Numbered from the stretch's first letter, positions 46,925 to 56,398 are shown. The stretch is 64,000 nucleotides of DNA from Aequorivita sublithincola DSM 14238 (GCF_000265385.1 NC_018013.1:2631001-2695000); one strand, 5' to 3'. The notes: a model not told the origin generated them from the sequence alone. Translations and numbers: made by a program.

Positions 46925-49123
46925 ATGAAACTATTCTTACTTTTTTTTACTTTTTTAACTATATCCCATTCAGTGTATGCTCAAATAATTGTTAATGAAA
47001 ATCCAACCCCTTTAGCGGTTTGTGATAATAATAATGATGGTTTTGAACAGTTCACTCTACATGATAAGGATGAGGAGATCCAAAACGGAAACCCAAGTGT
47101 TAGTGTAACTTATCATCGTACACTTTTAGATGCAGAGAATGCGGAAAATGAAATTGTGGATCCTTACATCAACGACATCGCCTATAATGATGTGGTTTAT
47201 GTAAGAGCTGAAAATTTTGCAGTGTTCGATATGGATTTGCAAGTGCGTTCCTCTCCCATAGCAAACACTCCCGCACCATTGCGTAAATGTGATGATGCAG
47301 TTGCTGATGGTTTTACATTTTTTGATCTTACAGTTGCAGCCACAGAGGTTCTTGGAAGTTTAAATCCTTTGGGTTTTGACCTTTATTATTACGAAATTTT
47401 AGCAGATGCAACTACCGCTGGAGATTTAGCGATTACGAATCCTGATTTTTCACAGGCAGTCTCCAATCCACAATCTTACTTCAATATTCAAGCTTACGCA
47501 CAGGATATTTATATTTTGCTTGTAAGTAATGCTAATGGAACCATTCCGCCAAACCCTAATAGTGCCGAAGGTTGTTACGATATTGTTTCGCTACCAATTA
47601 TTGTTAATCTAACACCTCCAGATTACGGCCCTTTTGGTATGATGTTATGCGATGATGAACTAAATGGAAGCTCCCCAACTGATGGAATTAGTACGTTTGA
47701 TCTTACCGTAAATAATCTAGTGATTACAGGTGGCGATCCCACACTTATTGTAACTTGGTATCAAACGCTTGCAGATGAACAAAATGAAATCCCAATTTTA
47801 AATCCAGAGTCTTATCAAAATATAGCTACTCCGCAAACAGTAATTGGTAGAGTTGAAAACGCATTTGGCTGTAAAACTCTTGTTACTCTTACATTATCTG
47901 TATTACCAAACCCAAGCCCCAACACAAATCCAACGCCACTTATAGTCTGTGATGATAACTACGATGGTATTTATGGCAGTTGGGATTTAACGCTTAGAGA
48001 TACTGAAATTTTAAATGGAGAATTGGACGTATCAATTTATTATTACGTATCAGAAGCAGAAGCACAAGCTGGAGTTCCAGGAACCGAGATCACCATGCCT
48101 TACACGAATACAGTTCCATTTAATCAAGTAGTTTATGCACGGGTAACTAATAATGTGCCACCAGCTCTTTTAGGTTGTTATACGCTTGTACAACTTGAAC
48201 TAATTGTAAAAGAAAGACCTCCAATAACCCAACCCAATAACCTTTTTATAGACGAAGGCGATGGTGATGGTTTTGCGATTTTTGACCTGACTGTGAATAT
48301 TCCTGTTATGTTGGCGGGTTTAAATCCTTCAGATTATGAAGTTTATTTCTTTGAAAACTTAGCAGATGCCAATAATGGTATAAATCCTATTGTCAATTCT
48401 ACAACCGATGCAAATACGATTAATCCACAAACAATTTATGTTCGGATAGACACTCTCAACACAGGTTGTTTTGAAATAGCGTCCTTCCTAATACTTACAG
48501 ATGAAACCGCACCAGACGCAGATGGCGACGGAATAGCCAATGAAGACGAAGACATAAATGGTAATGGCAATCTAAACGACGACGATACAGACGGCGATGG
48601 CATCCCCAACTATTTAGATAATGATGACGACGGCGATACAGTACTAACCATTGATGAAACCACCGGAATCGGTGCAGGAGTCGCTCCTTCCTATATTTAC
48701 ATAGATACTGATGGCGACAACGTTGAAAACTATTTAGACAGCGACGATGATGGCGATGGCACTTTAACGAAAGATGAAGATTACAACAATAATGGCACTC
48801 CAATTGATGATGATACCAACGGAAATAGCATTCCCGACTTTTTGGATGACGAAGTTTTCATAGGCGTAAATTCTTTCAATTTTAAGGATTTAAGCATTTC
48901 ACCAAATCCAACTTCTGAAAGCTTTACGATTCAATCCTCACAATTGATTTTAGAAACAACTATTTCGCTTTATGATATTCAAGGAAAAATATTGTTTTCT
49001 GAAAAAATGCTTCCGCAGAATGGTAAGTTAACGATAAATGTTTCTTCATTGGAAAACGGAGTTTATTTTGTTAAGATTTCTTCCGAAGGAAATGTTGCGG
49101 TTAGAAAAATTATAAAGAATTAA
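46925..49123 (+). CDS. T9SS surface protein with thrombospondin-3-like calcium region, twin 2
   Basis: 732 aa. Signal peptide 1-20, then four or five repeats of the same kind as twin 1 (for example 'CDNNNDGFEQFTLHDKD', 'CDDNYDGIYGSWDL'). Residues 525-640 are an Asp-rich, TSP3-like calcium array ('DADGDGIANEDEDINGNGN', 'DTDGDGIPNYLDNDDDGD'). The C-terminal domain matches twin 1 ('LSISPNPTSESFTIQSSQL') and ends 'KISSEGNVAVRKIIKN'. It should be secreted by T9SS and stay on the surface. Confidence 0.9.
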   Translation: MKLFLLFFTFLTISHSVYAQIIVNENPTPLAVCDNNNDGFEQFTLHDKDEEIQNGNPSVSVTYHRTLLDAENAENEIVDPYINDIAYNDVVYVRAENFAVFDMDLQVRSSPIANTPAPLRKCDDAVADGFTFFDLTVAATEVLGSLNPLGFDLYYYEILADATTAGDLAITNPDFSQAVSNPQSYFNIQAYAQDIYILLVSNANGTIPPNPNSAEGCYDIVSLPIIVNLTPPDYGPFGMMLCDDELNGSSPTDGISTFDLTVNNLVITGGDPTLIVTWYQTLADEQNEIPILNPESYQNIATPQTVIGRVENAFGCKTLVTLTLSVLPNPSPNTNPTPLIVCDDNYDGIYGSWDLTLRDTEILNGELDVSIYYYVSEAEAQAGVPGTEITMPYTNTVPFNQVVYARVTNNVPPALLGCYTLVQLELIVKERPPITQPNNLFIDEGDGDGFAIFDLTVNIPVMLAGLNPSDYEVYFFENLADANNGINPIVNSTTDANTINPQTIYVRIDTLNTGCFEIASFLILTDETAPDADGDGIANEDEDINGNGNLNDDDTDGDGIPNYLDNDDDGDTVLTIDETTGIGAGVAPSYIYIDTDGDNVENYLDSDDDGDGTLTKDEDYNNNGTPIDDDTNGNSIPDFLDDEVFIGVNSFNFKDLSISPNPTSESFTIQSSQLILETTISLYDIQGKILFSEKMLPQNGKLTINVSSLENGVYFVKISSEGNVAVRKIIKN

Positions 49124-49191
49124 ATTATGTTGTTCGGTCATCTGTCATCCAACACCGAGGTCTCAGCATTCAAAGAATCACAAACCTTTCT

Positions 49192-49223
49192 AAAAAGCTT
49201 CCCCAAACTCGGGAAGCTTTTTT
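49192..49223 (+). terminator. Intrinsic terminator after T9SS twin 2
   Basis: Stem AAAAAGCTTCCC against GGGAAGCTTTTTT with a T run, about 70 nt after the stop. Confidence 0.88.
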
Positions 49224-49250
49224 ACTTTTAAGCAACTAAAAACCATTCTG

Positions 49251-50102
49251 ATGAAAAAACTGATTTTGGCACTAACAGTAATTGCAACACTTTCAGCTTG
49301 CAGAAACGACAAAAAGCAAAGTGATGATACTTCCACAGAAGATCGTCGTGTCGAAGCCTTGGAACATGACTCCATAAAAACTTCCGCTGAAGAAGTTACC
49401 CAAAAACAAATTGAAAAACCAAAAGAATTTCCTGCTCCGCTACAAGCTGTTTTCTCTGCCCACGGCGGTTTAAAGCAATGGAAAATGATGAACAACCTAT
49501 GTTTTGAGATGAAAGGAAAAAACGGTGATGAAACTCACACAATTTCGCTGCCAGATCGAAAAAGCAAAATAGAATCTAAAGATTGGTCTATAGGTTATGA
49601 TGGCAAAGGAGTTTGGCTACTAAAGCACGATTTGGGCTATGAGGGCAACCCAGTATTTTATCATAATTTGATGTTTTATTTCTATGCTATGCCTTTCGTG
49701 ATTGCAGATCCTGGAACTAATTATACAGCCGTTGAACCAACAGAATTAGATGGAAAAATGTACAATGGTTTTAAAGTTTCTTATAACGACGGAATAGGAG
49801 ATTCATCAAAAGATGAGTACATTTTGTACTTCGATCAAGAAACCAACAAAATGGCTTGGTTAGCATACACCGTAACTTTTAAGGATCAAAAGAAAAGTGA
49901 TGATTGGCATTATATAAAATACGACAAATGGCAGGATGTAAACGGACTATTATTGCCAGAAAAACTAAGTTGGTACAAAGTTGAAAACGGAAAACCGAAA
50001 GGAAAAGATATGAGTATCAAATTTGATAAAATCACAGCAACAGAAACGATTCTCGATCCATCTGTTTTTGACAAACCTGCGGAAGCGCAATACGTTAAAT
50101 AG
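49251..50102 (+). CDS. DUF6503-type lipoprotein
   Basis: 283 aa, lipoprotein signal MKKLILALTVIATLSAC. After an acidic linker, residues 60-280 resemble the DUF6503 group, whose fold is like outer-membrane lipoprotein carrier LolA: 'PLQAVFSAHGGLKQWKMMNNLCFEM', 'DRKSKIESKDWSIGYDGKGVWL', 'DGIGDSSKDEYILYFDQETNKM'. The function is not established; lipid or lipoprotein handling in the periplasm is a reasonable guess. It follows its own terminator and stands alone. Confidence 0.75.
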   Translation: MKKLILALTVIATLSACRNDKKQSDDTSTEDRRVEALEHDSIKTSAEEVTQKQIEKPKEFPAPLQAVFSAHGGLKQWKMMNNLCFEMKGKNGDETHTISLPDRKSKIESKDWSIGYDGKGVWLLKHDLGYEGNPVFYHNLMFYFYAMPFVIADPGTNYTAVEPTELDGKMYNGFKVSYNDGIGDSSKDEYILYFDQETNKMAWLAYTVTFKDQKKSDDWHYIKYDKWQDVNGLLLPEKLSWYKVENGKPKGKDMSIKFDKITATETILDPSVFDKPAEAQYVK

Positions 50103-50185
50103 TTCGTGTTGTTAGTTGATAGTTTTTAGAGGGTAGAATCGAGAAGATTTTTTTCCATAAACATCAAATTCACGGATTAACAAAC

Positions 50186-51253
50186 TCACAACTCTTTATC
50201 CTCAAAATAATTCACAACCAACGCCACCATATAATCATAACTCATAATACCACGGCTTTGGTTATTTGCCTTCAGAAAATTGTCCCAAAACAATTTTGAA
50301 AATGTTTCAAATGGATTTTCGTATCCATCCCAAAAGTCACGCATTTCCTTGTAGCTTTTCAAAATTCCGGGATTTATGGTTTTTACAATTTCAAAATATT
50401 CGGCTTCATCATCGCGTGCCACTTCATTTATCAAATAGCGAAGCGTAAAAATATATCCTGCATATTGAATGTAAGGATCCTCGTTGTGAAGCGTTGCCAA
50501 AGTTGCAATAAAGTTAGCTTCGTTTTCGGCAGCGTAGCCTATTTGGTGGGCTTCTTCGTGACAAGCCACCACTGGAAATTTATAAGTTTTGATGAGGTTA
50601 TTAACCTGAGCTTCCCCAGAAAAAGGATTCAAATAACCGCTATAACCCATATAAGTTAGTCCTAAACTCCAACCACTTTTTTTGATGCTTCGTGGAGAAT
50701 AAGTAAGTTGCGGATATTCCTTTTCAAGATTTTTATAACCGTTTAATGATTTTTTGAACATTTCCTGCTGAGTGTATGGAATGTCAATTTTAATCGAATC
50801 TGCATAGCCTAATTTGCGGTGCATTTCGTTACTTTTTTCGATGAAACGCTTGGTTGTTGAGAGCAACTCCTCATAACTATAATCGCTTTTTAGCTGAAGC
50901 GATTGATGCAGCGGAAGCCGATAATAATTGAAACCCCAAAGAATATGAAACATAAAATAAATCACAGAAACTGAAGCCGTAATATCTAACAAAACCCGAA
51001 TTGGCTCAAACCTAAGTCTATAGAAATTTTTATAAATCCACCGTATTGCAACCACCGCAATCAGCAAATAAAACAAATCGCCAACAGAAAACGGAACCCA
51101 GCCAAAAAGATAGCGCGATACTTTGGAAAGCGTTGGGTAAAACCCAAAACTGTAATATTTTTCTACAAATTCTGGAAAATGCTTCAGAATTTGAAGTAAT
51201 ATAATTTGTAGAGGAAGCAGTAACGCAATGATTAAAACGGTTCGTCTTTGCAT
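50186..51253 (-). CDS. DUF3810 membrane protein with HExxH motif
   Basis: 355 aa, three N-terminal membrane segments (about 4-22, 57-72, 90-110), then a large domain. His232-Glu233-x-x-His236 in 'VVACHEEAHQIGYAAENEANF' is a classical zinc-protease motif, with a possible third ligand in the following Glu cluster. DUF3810 is widespread in Bacteroidota and functionally uncharacterised; a membrane-bound metalloprotease is likely by motif. It is divergent from pepD with a palindromic repeat between them. Confidence 0.85.
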   Translation of the reverse strand: MQRRTVLIIALLLPLQIILLQILKHFPEFVEKYYSFGFYPTLSKVSRYLFGWVPFSVGDLFYLLIAVVAIRWIYKNFYRLRFEPIRVLLDITASVSVIYFMFHILWGFNYYRLPLHQSLQLKSDYSYEELLSTTKRFIEKSNEMHRKLGYADSIKIDIPYTQQEMFKKSLNGYKNLEKEYPQLTYSPRSIKKSGWSLGLTYMGYSGYLNPFSGEAQVNNLIKTYKFPVVACHEEAHQIGYAAENEANFIATLATLHNEDPYIQYAGYIFTLRYLINEVARDDEAEYFEIVKTINPGILKSYKEMRDFWDGYENPFETFSKLFWDNFLKANNQSRGIMSYDYMVALVVNYFEDKEL

Positions 51254-51328
51254 AATTCAAACTTACAAAGTAATTCTTTCCCCACATAATTTTTATAGCG
51301 GTTGTAAAACCGTAATTTTGTGGGAATG

Positions 51329-51410
51329 TGCCAGGAATTCACGAATGTTTTCAAAGTATTTCGAAGAAATACAACAAACAAAAAACATATTTATTCGTGA
51401 ATCTGTGGCA
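51329..51410. repeat. Palindromic repeat, family GCCACGAATTC, copy 2
   Basis: Arms GCCAGGAATTCACGAATG and TTATTCGTGAATCTGTGGC, diverged from copy 1 at 11543-11591, with a longer loop. It sits in the divergent spacer between the DUF3810 gene and pepD. Confidence 0.65.
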
Positions 51411-51438
51411 AATTTTTTTCACACCAAAAACATAAACT

Positions 51439-52890
51439 ATGAACGAAGAAATAAGAAACCTAGAACCCAAAGCCCTTTGGAACAAATTTGCAGACCTAAA
51501 CGCCGTGCCGCGTCCTTCAAAAAAAGAGGAACGCGTGATTGCTTTTATGAAAGACTTCGGAAAAGGTCTTGGTTTGGAAACGATGGAAGATGAAGTTGGT
51601 AACGTAATAATTCGCAAAACCGCAACCAAAGGATTGGAAGACCGAAAAGCTGTGGTTCTTCAAAGCCATTTAGATATGGTTCACCAAAAAAACAACGATA
51701 CCGATTTCAATTTTGACACACAAGGAATTGAAATGGTAGTTGATGGCGATTGGGTTCGCGCAAAAGGAACCACTTTGGGAGCAGATAATGGTTTGGGCGT
51801 TGCCACGATTATGGCAATCCTTGAGAGCAATGAAATTGAACATCCCGCAATCGAAGCTCTTTTTACAATTGATGAAGAAACAGGAATGACGGGAGCCAAA
51901 GGCTTGAAAGGTGGTTTGCTGAAAGGCGATATTCTTTTAAATCTCGATACCGAAGAAGATGACGAAATAGGAGTAGGCTGCGCCGGTGGAGTAGACATTA
52001 CCGCAAAAGGTACCTATAGCGAAACTGAAGCACCGAAAAACTCCAAAACGTTTACTATTAAAGTGAAAGGACTAAACGGCGGTCACAGCGGAATGGACAT
52101 TATAAAAGGTTTGGGTAACGCCAACAAATTGATGAACCGTTTGCTTTACGCAACTAAGGATTCTATGCAATTGGCAAAACTTGAAGGTGGAAGTCTTCGC
52201 AATGCAATTCCGCGTGAAAGCGTTGCGCAAGTTGTAGTTTCTTACGAAGAAAAATTTCAAACTGAATTCGAAAAGATGAAGTCAGTAATTCTTGCTGAAT
52301 ACAAATCTTTAGAACCGAATCTTTCTATTTCTGCTGAAAAATCTGAGGAATCATTTTCAAAAGTGATGGCTAATAGCGATCAAATAATATTCTTAAACAC
52401 AATGAACGCTGCGCACAACGGGGTTTACAGAATGAGTCCGGATATTGAAGATTTGGTGGAAACTTCAAACAACATTTCCAAAGTAACAGTTGACAAGGGA
52501 AATATAAAAATTGAAAATTTAACCCGAAGCTCTGTAGAGTCTTCTAAAGAAGCTTTGGCAAACGCATTAAGTTCTGCTTATGAACTTGCTGGTTACGAAG
52601 TGAAACTAGCTGGAGATTACCCAGGCTGGGCACCAAATATGGACAGTGCAATTCTGAAAGTTTTAGATAATCTTTACCAAAAAATGAATGGCGAAAAAGC
52701 TAATGTAGCCGCCTGTCACGCTGGTTTGGAATGTGGAATCTTAGGACAGAATTATCCTGAGATGGATATGATTTCCTTTGGTCCAACAATTAAAGGAGCG
52801 CACTCTCCTGATGAACGCGCAAGTATTTCTTCTGCTCAAAAGTATTGGGAATTTGTACTTGAAATTTTGAAGAACATTCCGAAGAAATAG
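51439..52890 (+). CDS. pepD: Aminoacyl-histidine dipeptidase PepD (M20C)
   Basis: 483 aa, normal length. It cleaves Xaa-His dipeptides such as carnosine. The M20 metal ligands are visible: 'LQSHLDMVHQ' (His77, Asp79), 'LGADNGLGV' (Asp116, the bridging ligand), and 'DEETGMTGA' (catalytic Glu146, ligand Glu147). A lid domain for dimerisation ('GGHSGMDIIKGLGNANKLM') follows, then the remaining ligands near 'ACHAGLECG'. Cytoplasmic. It converges with the PPIase gene and shares a strong terminator. Confidence 0.96.
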   Translation: MNEEIRNLEPKALWNKFADLNAVPRPSKKEERVIAFMKDFGKGLGLETMEDEVGNVIIRKTATKGLEDRKAVVLQSHLDMVHQKNNDTDFNFDTQGIEMVVDGDWVRAKGTTLGADNGLGVATIMAILESNEIEHPAIEALFTIDEETGMTGAKGLKGGLLKGDILLNLDTEEDDEIGVGCAGGVDITAKGTYSETEAPKNSKTFTIKVKGLNGGHSGMDIIKGLGNANKLMNRLLYATKDSMQLAKLEGGSLRNAIPRESVAQVVVSYEEKFQTEFEKMKSVILAEYKSLEPNLSISAEKSEESFSKVMANSDQIIFLNTMNAAHNGVYRMSPDIEDLVETSNNISKVTVDKGNIKIENLTRSSVESSKEALANALSSAYELAGYEVKLAGDYPGWAPNMDSAILKVLDNLYQKMNGEKANVAACHAGLECGILGQNYPEMDMISFGPTIKGAHSPDERASISSAQKYWEFVLEILKNIPKK

Positions 52891-53032
52891 ACGCAGGAAA
52901 CAGGAACGCTGCGCTATAGGATACAGGACGGATTAGGTTATGGTTGAAGTTTGGTTCGGTTAATTTTGAATCTGCTAAAAATTGAATAAAAATCTGTCCT
53001 AATTTATTTAAGTCCTGATTCTTGATTCAATA

Positions 53033-53070
53033 AAAAAGAGGAACCAATTTAAAAACTGGTTCCTCTTTTT
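53033..53070. terminator. Bidirectional terminator, 14-bp perfect stem
   Basis: AAAAAGAGGAACCA against TGGTTCCTCTTTTT with a 10-nt loop, between convergent pepD and the PPIase gene. Confidence 0.92.
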
Positions 53071-53091
53071 GTGTTTAAAATACACTTAGAA

Positions 53092-54198
53092 TTATTTCGC
53101 TATCTCAACAATTTCAAGGTTGAATATCAATTCAGAATCTGGAGGGATAACTCCTGGAATTCCTCTTTTGCCATAAGCTAAATGTGAAGGAATGAATATA
53201 GTTGCCTTGTCGCCAACTTTCATATTCAAAAGACCTTCACGGAATCCTGGGATAAGCTGTGCGTCTTTGCTGTAATCTGTAGGAACTGGTGTGTATTGTC
53301 CAGCAGCTTTGCGCATTTCGTCAACCATATCAAATTTTTCTGCGTTAGATAATATGTTTGAATCAAACATATGTCCGTCTGCAAGATAACCAGCGTAGTT
53401 CATTAAAATCTTGTCGCCTTCTTTTGGTTGAGGTCCTTCACCTTTTTCATTAAAATAAATCTTAATTCCTGAAGGAAGTGAATCGGCTTTAGCACGTAAA
53501 GCATTAAGTTCTGACACTTGTTCAGCGGCTACTTTATTGATGCGTTCTTCTTTTTCTTTCTTTTCTTTTTCAAGTTTGCCCATTTCTTCTGTGAAATAAG
53601 GAACTTTAACATCGCCTTTATTGATAATGTTTACCTTTTCAATAATAATTGGCTCTTTTGGTTTGTCGCCAGGTTTTTCGGTTTCAACCATTCCTAGAGA
53701 ATCTACAATCTCTTGACCTTTTACGATTTCACCAAAAATTGTGTGGCGACCGTCTAACCAAGGAGTTTCTTTTAAGGTAATAAAAAACTGACTTCCGTTT
53801 GTTCCAGGACCTGAATTAGCCATTGCTAAAAGACCTTTTTTGTTGAAACGAATAGTGTCATTAATTTCATCAGGAAATGCGTAACCTGGATTTCCAGTAC
53901 CGTCACCTTTAGGATCACCACCTTGAATCATAAAATCTTTGATTATGCGGTGGAAAGTAAGCCCATCATAAAAATGTTTGCCTTTGTAAAGTGAATCCAC
54001 CATACCGTTGGTTCCTTCGGCAAGTGCTACGAAGTTTGAAACGGTAAGTGGTGCAGTTTCGTTTTTCAGTTTTGCAATAAATGTTCCTTTGTTAGTCACA
54101 AATTCAGCATATACACCATCTTTAAGGTCTGGATATTTTTCCTGACAAGAGGCAAATGCAAGCGTAAGAGATAAAAATAAAAATGATAGTTTTTTCAT
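53092..54198 (-). CDS. Cyclophilin-FKBP fusion peptidyl-prolyl isomerase lipoprotein
   Basis: 368 aa. Lipoprotein signal ('LTLAFASC'). Residues 30-195 are a cyclophilin domain ('HFYDGLTFHRIIKDFMIQGGDP', 'GSQFFITLKETPWLDGRHTIFG'), linked by a charged coiled-coil-like helix (about 205-240) to an FKBP domain (255-367, 'GDKILMNYAGYLADGHMFDSN', 'ATIFIPSHLAYGKRGIPGVIP'). Two different isomerase folds in one exported chain suggest periplasmic folding assistance. It lies 17 nt downstream of gldI in the same direction. Confidence 0.94.
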   Translation of the reverse strand: MKKLSFLFLSLTLAFASCQEKYPDLKDGVYAEFVTNKGTFIAKLKNETAPLTVSNFVALAEGTNGMVDSLYKGKHFYDGLTFHRIIKDFMIQGGDPKGDGTGNPGYAFPDEINDTIRFNKKGLLAMANSGPGTNGSQFFITLKETPWLDGRHTIFGEIVKGQEIVDSLGMVETEKPGDKPKEPIIIEKVNIINKGDVKVPYFTEEMGKLEKEKKEKEERINKVAAEQVSELNALRAKADSLPSGIKIYFNEKGEGPQPKEGDKILMNYAGYLADGHMFDSNILSNAEKFDMVDEMRKAAGQYTPVPTDYSKDAQLIPGFREGLLNMKVGDKATIFIPSHLAYGKRGIPGVIPPDSELIFNLEIVEIAK

Positions 54199-54215
54199 CG
54201 TTTTGTTTAATTAAT

Positions 54216-54776
54216 TTAGTTTGATTGTTCAATTGAATGTAAAGTTACAGTGCTCTGCACCGGAATATTGGTGCCGAGTTTTTCTTCAATACCATAATAG
54301 CCATAAGCTTTATAGGAAGGAAAAAGGAAGGTTACTGTCTCGCCTTCTTTCATTAATTTTATGCCTTCGCGAACCCCAGAAATTAGTTCTTGGTTGCTTT
54401 TATCTACTTTATAATGTTGCAAACCGTTTTCTTCTTCTGAAAGAATAACGCTGCCGTCTAGATGCTTAATATCGTAAGTAAATTTTACTATATCGCCCAA
54501 ATCTGGCATTTCGGTAGTGGTAGTATCTTTTGTATTATAGAAATACCAAAAACCATTTTCGGACGAGATATAATCGTGGATTGTGTCTTTGGCTATAATT
54601 TTTTGAATGAAATCTTTCTCCTCGTCATAGATTTTTTTGTTTCGGTCTGCAGATTCCGTTATAAAGCTTCCGGAGTTACTTTGCACTGGGCGTCTGGCAT
54701 CAGGGCTTTTGCAAGAAACAATTAAGGACGAAAAAAGTAAAATATAAACTAGCTTATAAAGCATCGGTGAGTTCAT
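54216..54776 (-). CDS. gldI: Gliding motility-associated PPIase GldI, FKBP-type lipoprotein
   Basis: 186 aa (an alternative ATG at 54764 would give 182). Lipoprotein signal 'LVYILLFSSLIVSC'. The C-terminal 90 residues are an FKBP domain ('GDIVKFTYDIKHLDGSVILSE', 'ISGVREGIKLMKEGETVTFLF', 'AYGYYG'), and the N-terminal part has the GldI-type spacer. GldI helps fold gliding/T9SS components in the envelope. It overlaps the end of the upstream phosphoesterase gene, giving an operon DHH phosphoesterase - gldI - PPIase. Confidence 0.92.
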   Translation of the reverse strand: MNSPMLYKLVYILLFSSLIVSCKSPDARRPVQSNSGSFITESADRNKKIYDEEKDFIQKIIAKDTIHDYISSENGFWYFYNTKDTTTTEMPDLGDIVKFTYDIKHLDGSVILSEEENGLQHYKVDKSNQELISGVREGIKLMKEGETVTFLFPSYKAYGYYGIEEKLGTNIPVQSTVTLHSIEQSN

Positions 54777-55776
54777 TTTTATAACGTGGCAAGATACTAA
54801 TAAATTCGTTTATGGTATTGTTAAGGTCTTGTGAACTTTTTCCGCCCGCCGCGTTTATGTGTCCGCCGCCGCTGTAATGGTTTCTCGCAAAATCGTTTAC
54901 TGAAAAATCACCTTTACTCCTTAAAGAGATTTTTACAATACTTTCCTGTTTGTTTTCTATAAAAATTGCAGCAAAAACAACCCCTTTCACCGATAGTGCA
55001 TAATTTACAAATCCTTCAGTATCGCCTTTTTTGAAATTGTGGTCGTCCAGTTCTTTTTGAGTCATAGTGATATATGCCGTGTGCATTTCAGGCAGAATTA
55101 CCAGATTGTTTAAAGCCACGCCCAAAAGTTTCATTCTTTCGGGACTATTGGTGTCATACACTTTTTGATTTATAATAGCGCTTTCGGCTCCGGCCTCAAT
55201 CAACTTTGCTGCAACCCTGTGTGTTGTTGGGCTAGAGGAGGAGAAGCGGAACGAACCTGTGTCCGTCATAATTCCTGTGTATAGGTTTATCGCTATTTCT
55301 TTTGAAAGTTTATCTGCTTCGCCTAAAGCATCCATAAAATGATAAACCATTTCGGAAGTGGAACTCATTTTTACATCGCTATAGGTGGCGACGGCATAAT
55401 CTGCGGGTTGTTGATGATGGTCAATCATCACGAATTTAGCTGAAGCTGCTTTCAAAACTCCTTCAAAATCGCCAACTCTGTCCAAACTATTAAAATCTAA
55501 GGTGAAAATGATATCTGAAGCATTAACTATTTCTGTGCTTTTCTGAACTTCCTTTTCGTAGATACCGATTTCTTCGCATCTAGGCATCCATTTTAAGAAA
55601 TCTGGGAAATCATTTGGCATAATAACGGTTGCATTATGACCTAAACTTTTCAGAAAAAAGGAAAGTCCTAAACATGAGCCAACTGCGTCGCCATCAGGGT
55701 TTTTATGACCTACGATTACAATTTTTTGAGGGGAAGCGAGTAGCTTTTCAACGATTTGAGTGGTTTCCTTATTCAT
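54754..55776 (-). CDS. DHH/DHHA1 phosphoesterase (NrnA-type)
   Basis: 340 aa from ATG 55776 (MNKETTQIVEKLLAS). An in-frame extension to 55893 crosses a palindromic repeat and is rejected. Metal-binding motifs: 'GHKNPDGDA' (Asp28, Asp30) and 'VMIDHHQQ' (Asp119-His120-His121). The C-terminal 'HYSGGGHINAAGGKSS' is the DHHA1 signature. The family hydrolyses nanoRNA and/or 3'-phosphoadenosine 5'-phosphate. First gene of the gldI operon; cytoplasmic. Confidence 0.94.
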   Translation of the reverse strand: MNKETTQIVEKLLASPQKIVIVGHKNPDGDAVGSCLGLSFFLKSLGHNATVIMPNDFPDFLKWMPRCEEIGIYEKEVQKSTEIVNASDIIFTLDFNSLDRVGDFEGVLKAASAKFVMIDHHQQPADYAVATYSDVKMSSTSEMVYHFMDALGEADKLSKEIAINLYTGIMTDTGSFRFSSSSPTTHRVAAKLIEAGAESAIINQKVYDTNSPERMKLLGVALNNLVILPEMHTAYITMTQKELDDHNFKKGDTEGFVNYALSVKGVVFAAIFIENKQESIVKISLRSKGDFSVNDFARNHYSGGGHINAAGGKSSQDLNNTINEFISILPRYKNELTDAL

Positions 55777-55820
55777 AGGGCGCGAAGATACAACAAAGCC
55801 CATTAACCCCAAAAATATTG

Positions 55821-55848
55821 TAGGCGCGCGATTCATCGCGCGCCCGCG
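55821..55848. repeat. GGCGCGCGAT palindromic repeat, copy 1 (left of ndk)
   Basis: Perfect 10-bp arms GGCGCGCGAT and ATCGCGCGCC around a TC loop (55823-55844), preceded by TGTA. GC-rich in an AT-rich genome. A second copy lies just right of ndk. Confidence 0.85.
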
Positions 55849-55904
55849 AAATAATGACGTGAAAGGATTAATTTGATTTTCATAATTAAACATTCGGTAA
55901 ATCC

Positions 55905-55934
55905 TTGCATTTCATAATCAAATAGTTATTTTTG
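55905..55934 (+). promoter_or_regulatory. Complete Bacteroidota promoter of ndk
   Basis: TTG (55905-55907), a 19-nt spacer and TATTTTTG (55927-55934). Expected start about 55941; ATG at 55955. Confidence 0.75.
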
Positions 55935-55954
55935 CCAAAATTTTAAAAAATACG

Positions 55955-56374
55955 ATGAGAACAGACAGAACATTTACTATGTTGAAGCCAGATTCAGTTG
56001 AAAAAGGACACATAGGCGCCATTCTTGAAAAAATAAACGCTTCCGGTTTTAGAATCGTAGCGTTAAAACTTACCCACATGACTACACAAGATGCACAAGC
56101 ATTTTATGCAGTTCACAGTGAGCGCCCATTTTACGGCGAATTGGTAGAATATATGACACGCGGACCAATCGTTGCTGCAATTCTTGAAAAAGAAAATGCA
56201 GTTGAAGATTTCCGTACATTAATTGGAGCTACCAACCCAGCAGATGCTGCCGAAGGTACCATCCGTAAATTATACGCAGCTTCTATTGGCGAAAACGCAG
56301 TACACGGAAGCGATAGTGATGAAAACGCAGCTATTGAAGGTGCTTTTCATTTTGCTGGTCGCGAAATGTTTTAA
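55955..56374 (+). CDS. ndk: Nucleoside diphosphate kinase
   Basis: 139 aa, normal length. It transfers the gamma phosphate from ATP to nucleoside diphosphates through a phosphohistidine. Start '[17 protein letters not shown]' and active-site His117 in '[10 protein letters not shown]' are intact. It has a full promoter and its own terminator, and is flanked on both sides by copies of the same palindromic repeat. Cytoplasmic. Confidence 0.98.
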   Translation: MRTDRTFTMLKPDSVEKGHIGAILEKINASGFRIVALKLTHMTTQDAQAFYAVHSERPFYGELVEYMTRGPIVAAILEKENAVEDFRTLIGATNPADAAEGTIRKLYAASIGENAVHGSDSDENAAIEGAFHFAGREMF

Positions 56375-56398
56375 GCATTTACGAAATATTTTTAATAG

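Noticed and set aside
48495..48803. 102-aa frame on the minus strand, rich in His/Arg/Leu
   Set aside because: It is the antisense of the Asp-rich calcium array (GAT/GAC codons read as ATC/GTC) in the T9SS protein.
55777..55893. 39-residue N-terminal extension of the DHH phosphoesterase
   Set aside because: It translates through a palindromic repeat and lacks family similarity; ATG 55776 gives the normal start.
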